This document shows, piece after piece, positions 34,901 to 45,257 of a stretch of 64,000 nt of DNA. Source of the DNA: Entoloma clypeatum. Lineage: Eukaryota; Basidiomycota; Agaricomycetes; Agaricales; Entolomataceae. The notes below the pieces were generated by a model. The model had not been told where the DNA came from, ran no database searches, and saw only the letters and a program-made list of their open reading frames with translations. The translations under genes were made by a program, and so were the position numbers. The DNA lies in the NCBI GenBank assembly GCA_963565915.1, contig OY751489.1:4092001-4156000 (forward strand), given 5' to 3'. Every line of letters starts with the position of its first letter. The stretch's first letter is position 1.

Positions 34901-35683
34901 TGGCTTGGATCCAAATATCCTCAATGGGTTCGTCCGTTGTGACATATGTCCTGAATAGATCCAGGTCATCATCTGATTCTTTATCTATTCTTTTCAAGAT
35001 AGGTCCATTTGCCAGTAGAGCCTCCTTTTTCGGTTTAAGGGTCTCTTCATCATCAATTTCTTCTACTGTTGCGAAGATCCTTTGTTTGGGTTCTTCTTTC
35101 ATCCATGCTGCAATTGCAATGGGTTTCTTGTCTTTTGATGCTAAGAGCTCATCAAATTTCTTCCTCATGACCCCTGCCAGAGTCTTCTTGAACCTGATAG
35201 TTTCAATATCCAAGGTTCCTCTTTCCCAATCAATCTTCGGGTTGTATTGTTTTAACCAGGGTAACCCCAAAATGGCGGTTTCCTTTCCAAGTCCAGTTAC
35301 CAAGAATCTGACGTCGAGTTCTTTGTCATCGATCCAGATTTTCTTCCATGTACAATGGGTGATCGTTCCTTCTTTGTTCTTTGTTCCGTCCACATTGAAC
35401 ACACGAATGGGCTTTAGTAATGGGATAAGCTCCATTCGGTTAGCTGTGGCGAACTTCTGGTCCAAGAAGGTTCCTCCTGCTCCTGAGTCTATCAGGGCGT
35501 TTATCTTTAGTCTTTCATCGATGCTTTCTCCTTCTCCTGACATTGAAATGGGGATCGAAAAAGATTTGTCATTCATGTCGGCTACAATTACAGGTGATAG
35601 GGAGATTGAAAACTGAGCGGGGGCTGACATCGGTACAGGCCGCTTTATTGAAAACCCTGTTTCTCCATTTCGGAGATCAAGGC
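31935..35683 (-). pseudogene. Gypsy I pol with one TGA
   Basis: Minus strand, -1 frame after gag, with its own ATG at 35630. Protease ALIDSGAGGTFL, RT TKLDMCWGYNNVRI and LIYLDDIFIF (YLDD), RNase H ESDASKWATGAVL and SDHKNLTYY, integrase HHCC (HLGHLKTLEL to CATCQQMK) and catalytic [27 protein letters not shown] chromodomain near the end reads YKYLVKWMGYPSSDNTWE. One TGA at 32316-32318 separates the integrase core from the C-terminal part (EGKNL*IGYPSRK), at a site where arginine is plausible. Apart from that about 1230 codons are intact. Confidence 0.9.
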
Positions 35684-36907
35684 GTCTTGTTCCTCATTTG
35701 GTAAGTCCTTGAAAATGCCTCGGATATGGGCATATGCGTCGGATGCTTTTCTGAACGTATTGTTCGCAACCGGGGTTTTTCCTCCTTTGTGTGCATCAGC
35801 ACGATGTCCTGCCTGGTGGCAGACGAAGCACAACCCTTTCTTGAAGTGGTCGTCTCTCTCTTCGGCAGTCAGCCGGTCAATATCCATGGCATTAGGGTCT
35901 GGGGTGAAATGCGCGTTTCGGGGTGCGGGGTTATAGTTCACTTTGAACTTCTTCTTTCCCCCATCGGGTCTGAGCCTTTGAGCCACTGCTTTGGCCCTTC
36001 TCCACTGGTTGTCCAGTCTGGACGCCGTGGTGTACCATTCTTCCATTGTTCCTGGGACCTTATCAAGGCCCAAGATCTTGTCTCTGAGCGCGTGTGGCAA
36101 CGCCTCCATGAAGTAGTCTCTGAGAGATTGATCGTCTTTGATCAGACTCTCTGCAGCCCATAACTTGAATTTTTCAACATATTCGTCGGCAGTCATGCCT
36201 TCCATTCTTTGTGTTTTCATCATGGTTAATGCGTCTCCTTCTTTGTCGGCTGGGGAAAATGACTTCCTCAGTTTCTCGATGAACTCCGCATATTTTGGAT
36301 ACACGGATACTCCGGTGGTGCTGATATCTCTGTGCCAGGACTCCTTCCAGGGTCCGGCAGTTCCTCCTTTCATGTATGAGACAGTGAACAGGATTTTCTT
36401 CTTGTTGGAGTTGTAAATGTCATCGTTCATCTCCAGGTACAGGTTCGCGTTGAACAAAAATTCAGATAGTTTCCTTCTATCTCCATTGAAGATTGCCGGC
36501 TGGCTGATCTTGATTTCTTTTTCTGGGGTCCTTACTTGAGAAGTCATTTCTACAAGTGGAGTCTTTGGGGTGTCTGGGGTCGGTCTGGGTGCAGCAACAG
36601 CAGCAGCTGGCGGCGGTAGGTTTCGTCTTGGAGAGAGGTAAGAGGGTGAGGTGGGGTTGACTGGTACGAAAGAGGAGGTTACTCTTCTGTACAGTGTCGG
36701 CGGTGGTTGTGGTGTGATAGGTGCGTCAACGAACTCCTGTTCGTCTTCTGAGTCGGACGGGACTCCAAAGGTGGATCGTTGGGGAAGAATCTTTGCATCT
36801 AAAACCGCGGTGGGAGGCTCTAGTGATTGGGATTCAGTGTTTCCCTGAGTCTGAATGCCATTTTTTGTTTGAATACAGGGTGGAATTTTTAAAGCCTTCA
36901 GGAGCAC
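35645..36907 (-). CDS. Gypsy I gag (420 aa)
   Basis: Long acidic and Pro-rich N-terminus (to about residue 125), then the retrotransposon gag domain (FNGDRRKLSEFLFNANLYL, KYAEFIEKLRKSFSPADKEGDA, TADEYVEKFKLWA, WYTTASRLDNQWRR). PNAMDIDRL precedes a knuckle CFVCHQAGHRADAH in which the final cysteine is replaced by histidine (CCHH-like). The stop is 14 bp before the pol ATG, but a -1 slip site just before the stop is the likelier route into pol. Confidence 0.9.
   Translation of the reverse strand: MLLKALKIPPCIQTKNGIQTQGNTESQSLEPPTAVLDAKILPQRSTFGVPSDSEDEQEFVDAPITPQPPPTLYRRVTSSFVPVNPTSPSYLSPRRNLPPPAAAVAAPRPTPDTPKTPLVEMTSQVRTPEKEIKISQPAIFNGDRRKLSEFLFNANLYLEMNDDIYNSNKKKILFTVSYMKGGTAGPWKESWHRDISTTGVSVYPKYAEFIEKLRKSFSPADKEGDALTMMKTQRMEGMTADEYVEKFKLWAAESLIKDDQSLRDYFMEALPHALRDKILGLDKVPGTMEEWYTTASRLDNQWRRAKAVAQRLRPDGGKKKFKVNYNPAPRNAHFTPDPNAMDIDRLTAEERDDHFKKGLCFVCHQAGHRADAHKGGKTPVANNTFRKASDAYAHIRGIFKDLPNEEQDALISEMEKQGFQ
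35651..35657 (-). promoter_or_regulatory. Canonical -1 frameshift site G GGT TTT, gypsy I gag-pol
   Basis: Gag frame CAG GGT TTT CAA TAA. The G_GGU_UUU heptamer lies two codons before the gag stop, and slipping one base back enters the open pol frame (GGG TTT TCA ATA AAG). Confidence 0.7.
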
Positions 36908-37042
36908 AAATTGAGAAGATTATCTGTTAAAAATGAATGAATTTCTGACCGTAACATGTGACATGGGCTTGTGAACCCTGTCCTGGTGAACCTATTGTGT
37001 AACACGTAACATGGCATGAATCTATGGTCATAATACTACAGT

Positions 37043-37598
37043 TGTTACGGCGATAGCCTACAACAACAAGTTCAACAGATCGGATCATGTGGGTTCGAAC
37101 TGGTTCCACAACAAGTCCCTCAATAGGTCGACTTGGTCAATCAGTGAGTTCCTCAGAAGGACGACTCGGTTCGGGTCAAGCAGAGCTAAGTCCTCGCAAG
37201 GCACTTAGTTAGAGAGTGTTCGAAGTAATAGACAAGTAAGCGTTGTTTGCCTAGGTCAAGCTGAGGACCTCTACTCTAAGGTTACAGGTCTTATATACGT
37301 TATCCTATAGCTATAAATAAGTAAGTGCTGCGCAGGAGCTAAATAAGCCATTGGTTAGATAGATGTTTCAAGGGGCTGTGGCATAAGAGTCAGAGATAAG
37401 GCCGCGAGGCCGTGAGTCATAGATAACGAGTGAAAATGTATCTAAAAGGGGAATAGTCCGAGTCAGTGTGAGTCATAGCGCTGATAGAGGGGACACATGT
37501 CCCTGGGTCGTCGGAGTTAAGTGAAACGGGGTGTGATGGGGATCAAGGGTTGAAGGGTCATATGAAGGTATGTAGGAAGAGGGTGAAAAAGTGTAACA
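37043..37598 (-). repeat. Gypsy I 5' LTR
   Basis: 556 bp; same termini and layout as 30414-30969. No sequence complementary to its presumed RNA start was found just inside, so self-priming of the B/C kind is not supported here. Confidence 0.9.
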
Positions 37599-37607
37599 AC
37601 AGTACTG

Positions 37608-38281
37608 TCAGTGACCAGGTATTTGAAACATGAACAGTATTTGAAAATCTCAACTACCTCCTTCCACATTCCACTTCTATCTCCAGGGTTTGGCACACAT
37701 CGTCCTTTATATCATAATACTGGATCCCCAAGTTTTTGAGCAGGGAAATTGAAGAAAGCCTGCTTGAGAGGCAATTTGGTGATTTTTTGCAAGGAAAACT
37801 GATGCAAATATGGCAGTGATGGGTAGATCTATCCAGATCCTCTGGACCACTTAAGGTTCGGTTCATGGAGCCTCTTTGGCAATATGAGGGGACCTCAAAT
37901 CCCGGAGCTCAGGTCTCAGGATGCATTTGTTAAAGCAGGGGACACCAAACCATGAAAAAAGAGCTCCTGGAGTCGGTGTTTGAATCATGTAAGGGGGTGC
38001 TAAATTATCAATGTGGACACTCAATGCGTCAAATGCTTGTGGAGACTGAAATATGACTGTGATGATACCGTGATGATTGTTTCAAATACCTTGAATTTTC
38101 GACTCCCCCTCACTGGGAAGCCTCTGACGACATGAGCACAATATTTCTTTCCAAAGTAAGGTTACAGGATTATAGAAGAGACAAATTCCAAGCAACCCCA
38201 AACAATCCTGGAGGAAATTGGTAAGGTTCTTGTGGGGAAATATGTTTGCCACTGAAAATGTTTCAAATACCTGGTCATTGA
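37608..38281. repeat. Small element with 24-bp inverted ends (MITE-like)
   Basis: TGACCAGGTATTTGAAACAT at 37612-37631 is the exact reverse complement of 38258-38277, and the match extends outward for four bases with one mismatch. A partial inner copy of the end (GTTTCAAATACC) lies near 38080. There is no coding capacity, and no clean target duplication was found. Confidence 0.5.
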
Positions 38282-38644
38282 TATCAGGGCTCGTGCAGAA
38301 CACGCTGATATCACATGCTGTTACATGACTGTGACTAGTAATTAGTGTCGCATCCCCCGCTGTACTGTAGATATCTAGTTTCATGTTTGATCCCTTTCCC
38401 GACATCTAACTCCCACACTGTCAGCATGAATACATGTTCTGGAGTGAAATCAGTATCACATGCTCTGTCATTTGACATGTCACGTGGGTGTGGTGTGTCC
38501 GAGGGGGGGCTTCTTGCTGATGATTTGACATTCTTGTGAACGTTCAGGCTGGCTGGGGGGTAACTAGACACAGGTCCTTGTTTATGCACATTTTGTAGAA
38601 AGAAACACATTGAACACATCAAACATGTTGAAATGCATTGATTA
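38282..38644. other. Intergenic, nothing recognised
   Basis: No gene, repeat or RNA recognised between the small inverted-repeat element and the DNA transposon. Confidence 0.4.
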
Positions 38645-38922
38645 ACAAGGAGCAAGGGGGGGTCACATGTGAAATTCACCATATAGGGTTGGTTGGTTGG
38701 TCCCACCATTTAGGGTCTTAATGTTTTTGGGAAGGTAATTTTTTTCAGTGGTTTCGACATAGATATCTAGTTTTTTCAGAGCCGGTAGCAAGTTATATTC
38801 ATCAAAATCAATCATTTTGAAAGTATTTATTATTATTTGGCAGTGAGTTGCCATCCCACACAATGTGGCGCAACCCCAACATAGCCCCTATCCTATGAGA
38901 CCCTGCTCAACTACTTGATACC

Positions 38923-41900
38923 ATGGAATCACAAGTGAGTGCACGCAACTCAATTCAGTTGAGATCTTCAACTCTTTTCCTCAGAGCAACAAATCTGAGC
39001 CAAGCATCAATGATAGCAATGAAGTTCTGTGCTCTGACTGCAATTCAATGGTACTAGTTGGGACTGCAGGCATACAAAACTTCTTCAAACGGTATAAGAA
39101 TAGCAAGAAATGTCAGGAGAATAGGCAGCGACATGCCGCCAAACAGATTCTGGAGAAGACAAGGCAGAGAGCATGTTTTTTTTTTGCCCTGTGTGCTCCC
39201 CATGTCCCACCAACAGTCACAGCACCTCCTCATATCCACAGAGCTCCAGCATTACAATCAAGCAAGGCAACTCAAGAACCATCTTCTCAATACACTGGCT
39301 GCCCCATTGCACTCAAACTCCTATCCGACTTTCATGCACACATCCTCAATCTTCCAAACAAAGTGGAGGAAGCTGATGACTCACGTTCTCTTGCCCAATT
39401 TTCCGGAGACCCTGCAGGATGTGTTGGTGAGGGCGAGGATGCATGGGAAATCTTTAACAGACCTTTGGACATTGTTATGCTTAACAAACCGTTCCAAGGT
39501 TCGGGCAGAGTATGCAGGAAAGTGGAAAGGCGAAGAGCAAAGTGATTGCTAAATCTGAGGAATCTACTACAGTACAAGAGGTTTATATAGGTACTGACTA
39601 TAGGCGGTAGCGGATGAGTCAGTACTGCGGAAGGCAGTGCGCATGAGTAAGGCAACTGCGGAAGGCTATGTACAGTGAGTAAGCTGACTGCGGAAAGCGA
39701 GTCAGCGCGGGAGCGAAGTATACTAAAAGGGGATGATGAAGTAATATAATGAGTCAGACTGGGAATCGAAGGTTGCGAAAGTAGACATTGGACATAGTGA
39801 GTTCGTAAGAGGGCGCCGAGTCAGGCTGATAAGTAAAAGATATGATGTGGTCCTCATACCGTAGAGTCCGTAACAGACATGGTATTGCAAAAATCACCTG
39901 AAGAACTCTGAACATTAGTTTGCAAAGGAAACAAGGGGCTAATGGGTCTTCACCGATTGCTACATTATCTTGTGGTCCATCATGGGATTGTAGGGGCCTT
40001 GATAGAGTTGAAGGTGGAGCGTATAATGTGAGCTATGGATGATGTGTAAGTCTTGATATTTTGCTGACACTTTATTCTGAGCCTTACCCCCACAAGCAAG
40101 ATGTGAAGCTCGCCTATGATCTGTTGCATGAAATTTGGTCACTTCTGCCAGCCCCAGATGCATCACTTCCCAGGTTTTCACATACATGCCAATCATTCCG
40201 TACCATGGGAGATCTTTTTTGCCACATTATCATTCCCTACATCTGCGTGGATCTTTCACTTTCTGAACAACTTTCCCATCTTGCTGCCGCCGCTCACTTG
40301 CTTCTGGCGATGCTATGGGAAGATAATGCAGGGAGTTTGCTGATGCCAACTCAGCTATACATTGACATCATGATTATGATAAAAAATATCTTCTTCTGTG
40401 TTGCAAAATGCAAGGTTGATGATTCCCAAAAAAAATTCTGGGTCATTCTTCTGGGCACAGATTGTCTTGAAGAGTTATTTGGCATTTTGCGAATGATGGT
40501 CGGAAATGATGTGAACATGGACATCCTTCAACTTATCTTACGGCTCACAGGGGCAAATGAAGTCTCTGATATTCTCACGAAGTACCCGCACTGGGATCGC
40601 TCTCCTTGATGACTCACTTTGCCTGCACTATCCAAGGACAAACTTCATATTCATGACCAAGTTGACCACATTAAGCCAGGGTCCTGGTGAGGAGATGTCA
40701 ATGTTTGTAATGTGAACCTCCAAACATGCTGGAAGCTAGGCTGCCAGATGGTCAAGAAGAAGAGCCCACGTTTAGCCAAAGTTCTTGAGGAGATTGATTG
40801 GCTAAATAGACCCAACAAGACCCAGATTGACATTCTTTGTCCTTTTGGGAAGGATTTCATGCACTCGGCCTGTGAGGCTGAGGATTATGATGGGATCCAG
40901 CTGTTCAAAACCACACAGTTCCACTAGAGCCTGATCTTGAAGATGTGGCAGCTGAGGAAGACTTCAGTGGACAACATGAACCTTGCTTCAAGCTAGGTGA
41001 TGAGAAAGTCTACAAGGCATGGTACCTCAATCAGATTTTCAAAGAAATGAAATCACCAAACTCATGAGATCGATTGAAGCAGGTTGCGAATATTCCTCAA
41101 TATGCAATCAAGTAGGATGCGCAGTCAGATCTTGTTGAATATGATACAATGTCAGGAGCACCTGGGATCAAGATAGACTCTCCCATTGCAACATTGGTTA
41201 AATGCGAAGAGCATCTTTTTGTTTGCATCGGGGAGGTTAATGATATTTTACATGGCTCGGAACACCTGGAACAAATCTCGCTGGATATGCTACTGGAGCC
41301 AACGGTGAACATTTCATTCCAGACACTATTCCTTGTCCCAGCTATCATCAAGGATGATCCGGATTTGAAACATGACTGGCGCTGGTCCTGTGCCCGTGGT
41401 GAAACTCACTGAATCTCTGGTCGACTCATTGAACCCATAAATCCAGCGATCTCCACTTGGCAACCTCTCAAGCCCTTCTACCTCTTCGAGAGTCAGGTTC
41501 TTATGGCACTTGGCATAACTATTCTCAAGCGCATGACAAATGAAGACAGCCGGCTTCTGGCAGTTGTGAAGCGTTCAGATAACTTTCCTTACCACAAAAT
41601 ATCAGGTTTTTTGATTCAGCGCTTTTCTTGCCAGGGTTGTTTTCACCAATACAGTCTCATTTTCTAGGTAAAGCTTGTTTTGTTTGCAAAGATGACGACA
41701 AGAAGCAAGAACTCATCAAGCATAAACAATGTCCTGCTTGTACACCTCTTGTTCAACTCAACAAATCTGCTCAGCGGGTGCTTGAACACATGGCAGCACA
41801 CATCATGTTTGACCCAAAGATGAACTTGGCTTCCGAGACCTGTGGTCTGTGTCTATGGCCCTCTCCAATGTGCACATTTTACCTGAAGAAAGGCAAAGGT

Positions 41901-42906
41901 GCCGATTTGAGCCACCAAATTAATCCAAAAACCACAAGTTGTGCTAATTTGATCTTGTTTTTGTATGCTATTGCCTCCATATCATCTGCTGCATGGTCTC
42001 AAAGGGATCTGGGATTCCCGACACTGAGAAAAGAGGCCATGAAAGGGCAAGAAATCTTTGATAACACCGCTCACGATATCTCAAGCACACAGTTCACACT
42101 TGACATTATGGTCAGTTCCTTCTATTTGAAACCATTTGTATACATTAATTGACCCCCCATAGTATGCCAGCCTTTGACAAGAAAAACATCCCCAAGGACG
42201 GCAGTGCCTCTGGGCACAGCAACAATGGGGGAGACCCTGGCTCTGATAGCTCCCAGCACCAGAGCAACACAAGACAATGCTGGTGATATCCGCAACAAGC
42301 AGACAGTAGTGATGAGAGTGATAATAACCATAGCGAGGATGGGACCACAAGGAAGAGGAGAATGTAAGTTCAAATCAAACTGTTCAAAATGAAATCTCAC
42401 CATTGCAATCAAGGCCGACCAACCACTGACTGCAAACTCAGCACTCCTCGACTCCCCAGCCATTGCCGAAAACTGTGTCGTAACATCAAGTAGGCCAATA
42501 GAACAGTCTGAGTCAGCCCCACCTGTTGAAACAGCACAGCAAAGGTGCCCACCTGTCCACATGAATGTCGAAGCCCATTCGTTCACCACAGCAGTTGCAC
42601 CAGCCACACGCTCAGGCTGGGTGCACCGTACACAAGATCTTGGCTTGCTCTCAGTTTGTACATGTGGTCTGACTGTCACAGAGAGGGAGGTTGAGGTTAA
42701 CAAAGAAGTTATCAAGTGTAAATGGGCAGGCTGTGAGACAAGATGGGTGAGTTCATATGTAAATCCTCGAGCATGCAAGGGACTTAGCTGATATTCTCTG
42801 GTTTCAGTACTATCTGGATTGTGTAGGTCATGAGTACTCAACTAACAACTGGATCTGCAAGGCATGCGAGCCGGATGTACATGGAGGAAAACATTGTCGA
42901 GTGTAG
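38923..42906 (+). pseudogene. Decayed large PHD-finger gene inside the DNA transposon
   Basis: ATG at 38923, a 50-bp intron (38935-38984), then NEVLCSDCNSMVLVGT and NFFKRYKNSKKC, a cysteine/basic N-terminus. After the solo LTR and a large internal loss it continues with YDLLHEIWSL and LGTDCLEELFGILRMMVGND (40050-40610), HLFVCIGEVNDI (41215), FLVPAIIKDDPDLKHDWRW (41330), two cysteine clusters (CFVCKDDDKK near 41680; CGLCLWPSPMCTFYL near 41840), and a C-terminal PHD-like finger (VCTCGLTVTERE, IKCKWAGCETRW, intron 42747-42807, YYLDCVGHEY, WICKACEPD) ending at 42906. The many TGA stops mostly sit where arginine is expected. I know this as a large, highly repeated but unnamed Agaricomycete protein family. 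LEELFGILR recalls the LE..F..IR segment of P-element/THAP9 transposases, so a transposase role is inferred, not shown. Confidence 0.65.
39473..39875 (-). repeat. Solo LTR of gypsy C family with GACAT duplication
   Basis: Minus strand, starts TGTTATG, 403 bp, aligns along its length with the gypsy C LTRs. Flanked by GACAT at 39468-39472 and 39876-39880. It interrupts the PHD-finger gene, so it entered after the DNA transposon. Confidence 0.88.
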
Positions 42907-43143
42907 GCTCCAGTGTACCCCAATTGAATTTGCCAATCACTTTCCTTTTTAAGTAATTATGTCATGTGGTGGTTGGTTAGTTATAAAAACTTGGCATTAA
43001 AAAAAAAACCAACCCCAGGTGCTTTTTAAATTTTGTGGGACCCCCTTGACAAGGAGAAGATGAGAATGAATGCTGATTCTGGTAATGGCCTTGTAAAATG
43101 GGACCAAATGAAAGATCCGGCCCCACAGATATGTCCTAATGTA

Positions 43144-43446
43144 TGTTGAACGAATTCCACTCCTATAGATATTTCATCTATAGCGTCATGTGCCCAATCC
43201 CATGATGTACAAATAATGTACAAATAAGTAGACTAGTATATAAGACTGTCCTTATTCTCTGTGCAATATAACGCTCTTACCGAGTAACCCCCACCTTGCA
43301 AACACCTCTCAAGGTTAGTAGTAAGGTGCTCTCTCTATCATAGATACATGATCCATAGCGTGTAGCATAGAGTACTACTGGACTGTGTGACGACCCATCC
43401 ACTGTGATCACCTCCAGTGTTGATGTGATTGTATGCTGTTCCAACC
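43144..43446 (+). repeat. Co-G 5' LTR
   Basis: 303 bp, TATATAAG promoter box near 43237; matches 60747-61049 over its full length. Confidence 0.88.
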
Positions 43447-43843
43447 AGTGATGAGCCTGAGACTTGCCATTGCGCTCATCGCTGGCAGTCTTAGTAGACT
43501 CAATGCCGCTACATCGCGAATGCAATAGATCAAAGTGCACCTTGATCTGTACATACAACATTAATGATTATGTGGATGTTTAATCCCACATCATTGTGTA
43601 GCACGATGAGCTAGCGGATCTGGGCGATAACACCCCGATGATTGTGATGCCCATCCGCATCCATACATGTGTCTATCAGTTAACTCTGTGTATGACGTTA
43701 AACATGGAATAGGGGTCTAATGGACCCTAGTGGAGCAAAGCACATGTTGCTGTGTCCCTGTTTCATCTAAGATCCAGTGATTTGACATGTGACTGACACA
43801 TTCTATTTCCAGTCTTTTGCACTCTCACCCTTTGCATCAAATC

Positions 43844-44827
43844 ATGTCTTCTTTTGATTACAAATCTGCTGTTGTCAAGATGACCGGCTCTAACTGGAAG
43901 GAGTGGAGCGATAAGATGACAGGGTTTTTACAGTTTGAAGGGACCTGGATGCTTGTATCCGGGGATTGGCCACAACCCTCCACATCAATGTCCACTTCTA
44001 AAGTGGAAGACAAGAAAGAGCTCTGTGAGTGGAAGAAGAAGGACTTGAAAGCATGTGGTGCGATTGTCTTATCTCTGGTGGAATCTGTAAAACATGAGGT
44101 TACAGCATTCCAGACTTTGAAAGAGGTTTGGGATCAGCTGAAGACTCTCTTTGAGAACAAAGGCCCTGACGAGACGTTCAAGGACTTCACCTTGACTCTC
44201 GATTGGCACCTGTCTGGTGGTGACCCCCATCCGGAATTCTCTAAATTCTGTGATCTCTTGGCACGCCTCGATGGGCACAAGATCCCCTTTGCTCCTAAAT
44301 TGCAAGGGATGCTTGCTGTGCACTGTCTACCTCCCAAATGGAAACATCTTGGTTCGCATCTGGCCAAAGAATGGAAGTTGGACACTTTCAAACTTACCGA
44401 TGTTGAAGAGATTGTAACCATGGAGTACATGCACATACAAGCTGAAGCACAACTTCCAGCTGCCAACAAGATCTCCGCTGTCAAGCAGAAAGGACAGGAA
44501 TCTTGCTGGCACAACGGTCCAGGACCTGCTGATGCTTCTGGGTCAAACTAGAATTCTAGCAAACTTCATTAACAGAACAAAGGAAAAGAAAAGGCGAAGG
44601 AGACACCATTGAACAACTCCGGTGATCAAAATAAGAAGCAGCTGTTTGTACCCAAAAAGGAAGGGTCGTGGAGTTGGAAAAAGGCCCAGCGCGCCCAAGA
44701 AGCCACTGCAGGTGACACCGCCAGCTGCTCTCATGTTGCCTCATCAGCAATGACTATGAATCTGCTGACACCTTCCTTCACCACTGTCACATGCTCAGGA
44801 CGCATCATTCCCCCCCAACAATCTTCT
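43844..44827 (+). pseudogene. Co-G gag region
   Basis: ATG at 43844 (MSSFDYKSAVVKMTGSNWKE). The UBN2-type copia gag reads WSDKMTGFLQFEGTWMLV, AFQTLKEVWDQLKTLFENKG and LPPKWKHLGSHLAKEW, stopping at 44551. Continued coding-like sequence to 44827 (KKEGSWSWKKAQRAQEA) suggests that the stop or a frameshift is secondary. A solo LTR then interrupts it. Confidence 0.8.
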
Positions 44828-45257
44828 TGTTATGGTTGACAAACCCATGCGATGCTTAGGCAGAGAGGCTTAAGTAGCAAATGCTAGATCTGGGAATGTA
44901 TCTACCCTATATATACTAGAAGGTTGAGTCATCTAGATGACTCTAGAGCAGTTCCGGTCTGACTCCAGAAGCGGACCCGGAGTAGGTGTCTATGGTAACT
45001 GCTGCGGCGTCAGTCAGAGTATCTAAGTATAGTCCAATAAGTAACATGATGTCAAGGATGTGTGAGAGTAACCATCTAGATATGGTGACAATGACCATAC
45101 TGTAGTGAGTAAGCGGAGGCCGGGGCCCGAATGATGTAAAAGTGAATAGTAAGCCTGAAACCAATAGATAAGATAAAACTGACCATTAATCAGATAAGGC
45201 CTCTATGTCTTGTATCTTGTCTGAGCGATCAATGCCATGGATAGCGAATCCATAACA
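44828..45257 (+). repeat. Solo LTR (430 bp) inside Co-G, CTTCT duplication
   Basis: Ends TGTTATGG/CCATAACA (8-bp inverted). Exact 5-bp repeats CTTCT at 44823-44827 and 45258-45262. A TATATATAC box lies near 44911. Family not matched elsewhere in the window; orientation uncertain. Confidence 0.85.

Larger units (their letters stand above)
30414..37598 (-). mobile_element. Complete Ty3/gypsy chromovirus (family I) with third ORF
   Basis: LTRs at 30414-30969 and 37043-37598 (both 556 bp, about two differences seen) with ends TGTTAC/GTAACA. Inside, on the minus strand, are gag, -1 pol and a third ORF. The outer flanks both read ACAGT (30409-30413 and 37599-37603), but the left one is also the first internal sequence of the tandem partial copy, so this may not be a simple duplication. 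The insertion is recent. Confidence 0.88.
38653..43048 (+). mobile_element. DNA transposon with 8-bp target duplication, 4.4 kb
   Basis: The left end is CAAGGGGG followed by GGTCAC; the right end, reversed, is CAAGGGGGTCCCAC. Similarity between the ends continues for about 45 bp to a shared GGGTTGGTT. The flanks are an exact 8-bp direct repeat ACAAGGAG at 38645-38652 and 43049-43056. Eight-base duplications are typical of hAT, P and KDZ-type elements. The interior is a single decayed gene read left to right. A solo LTR (39473-39875) later inserted in it. Confidence 0.75.

Noticed and set aside
42122..42841. 239-codon reverse ORF opposite the PHD-finger exons
   Set aside because: The plus strand carries the spaced cysteine and tryptophan pattern of a PHD finger with a proper intron; the reverse ORF shows no domain.
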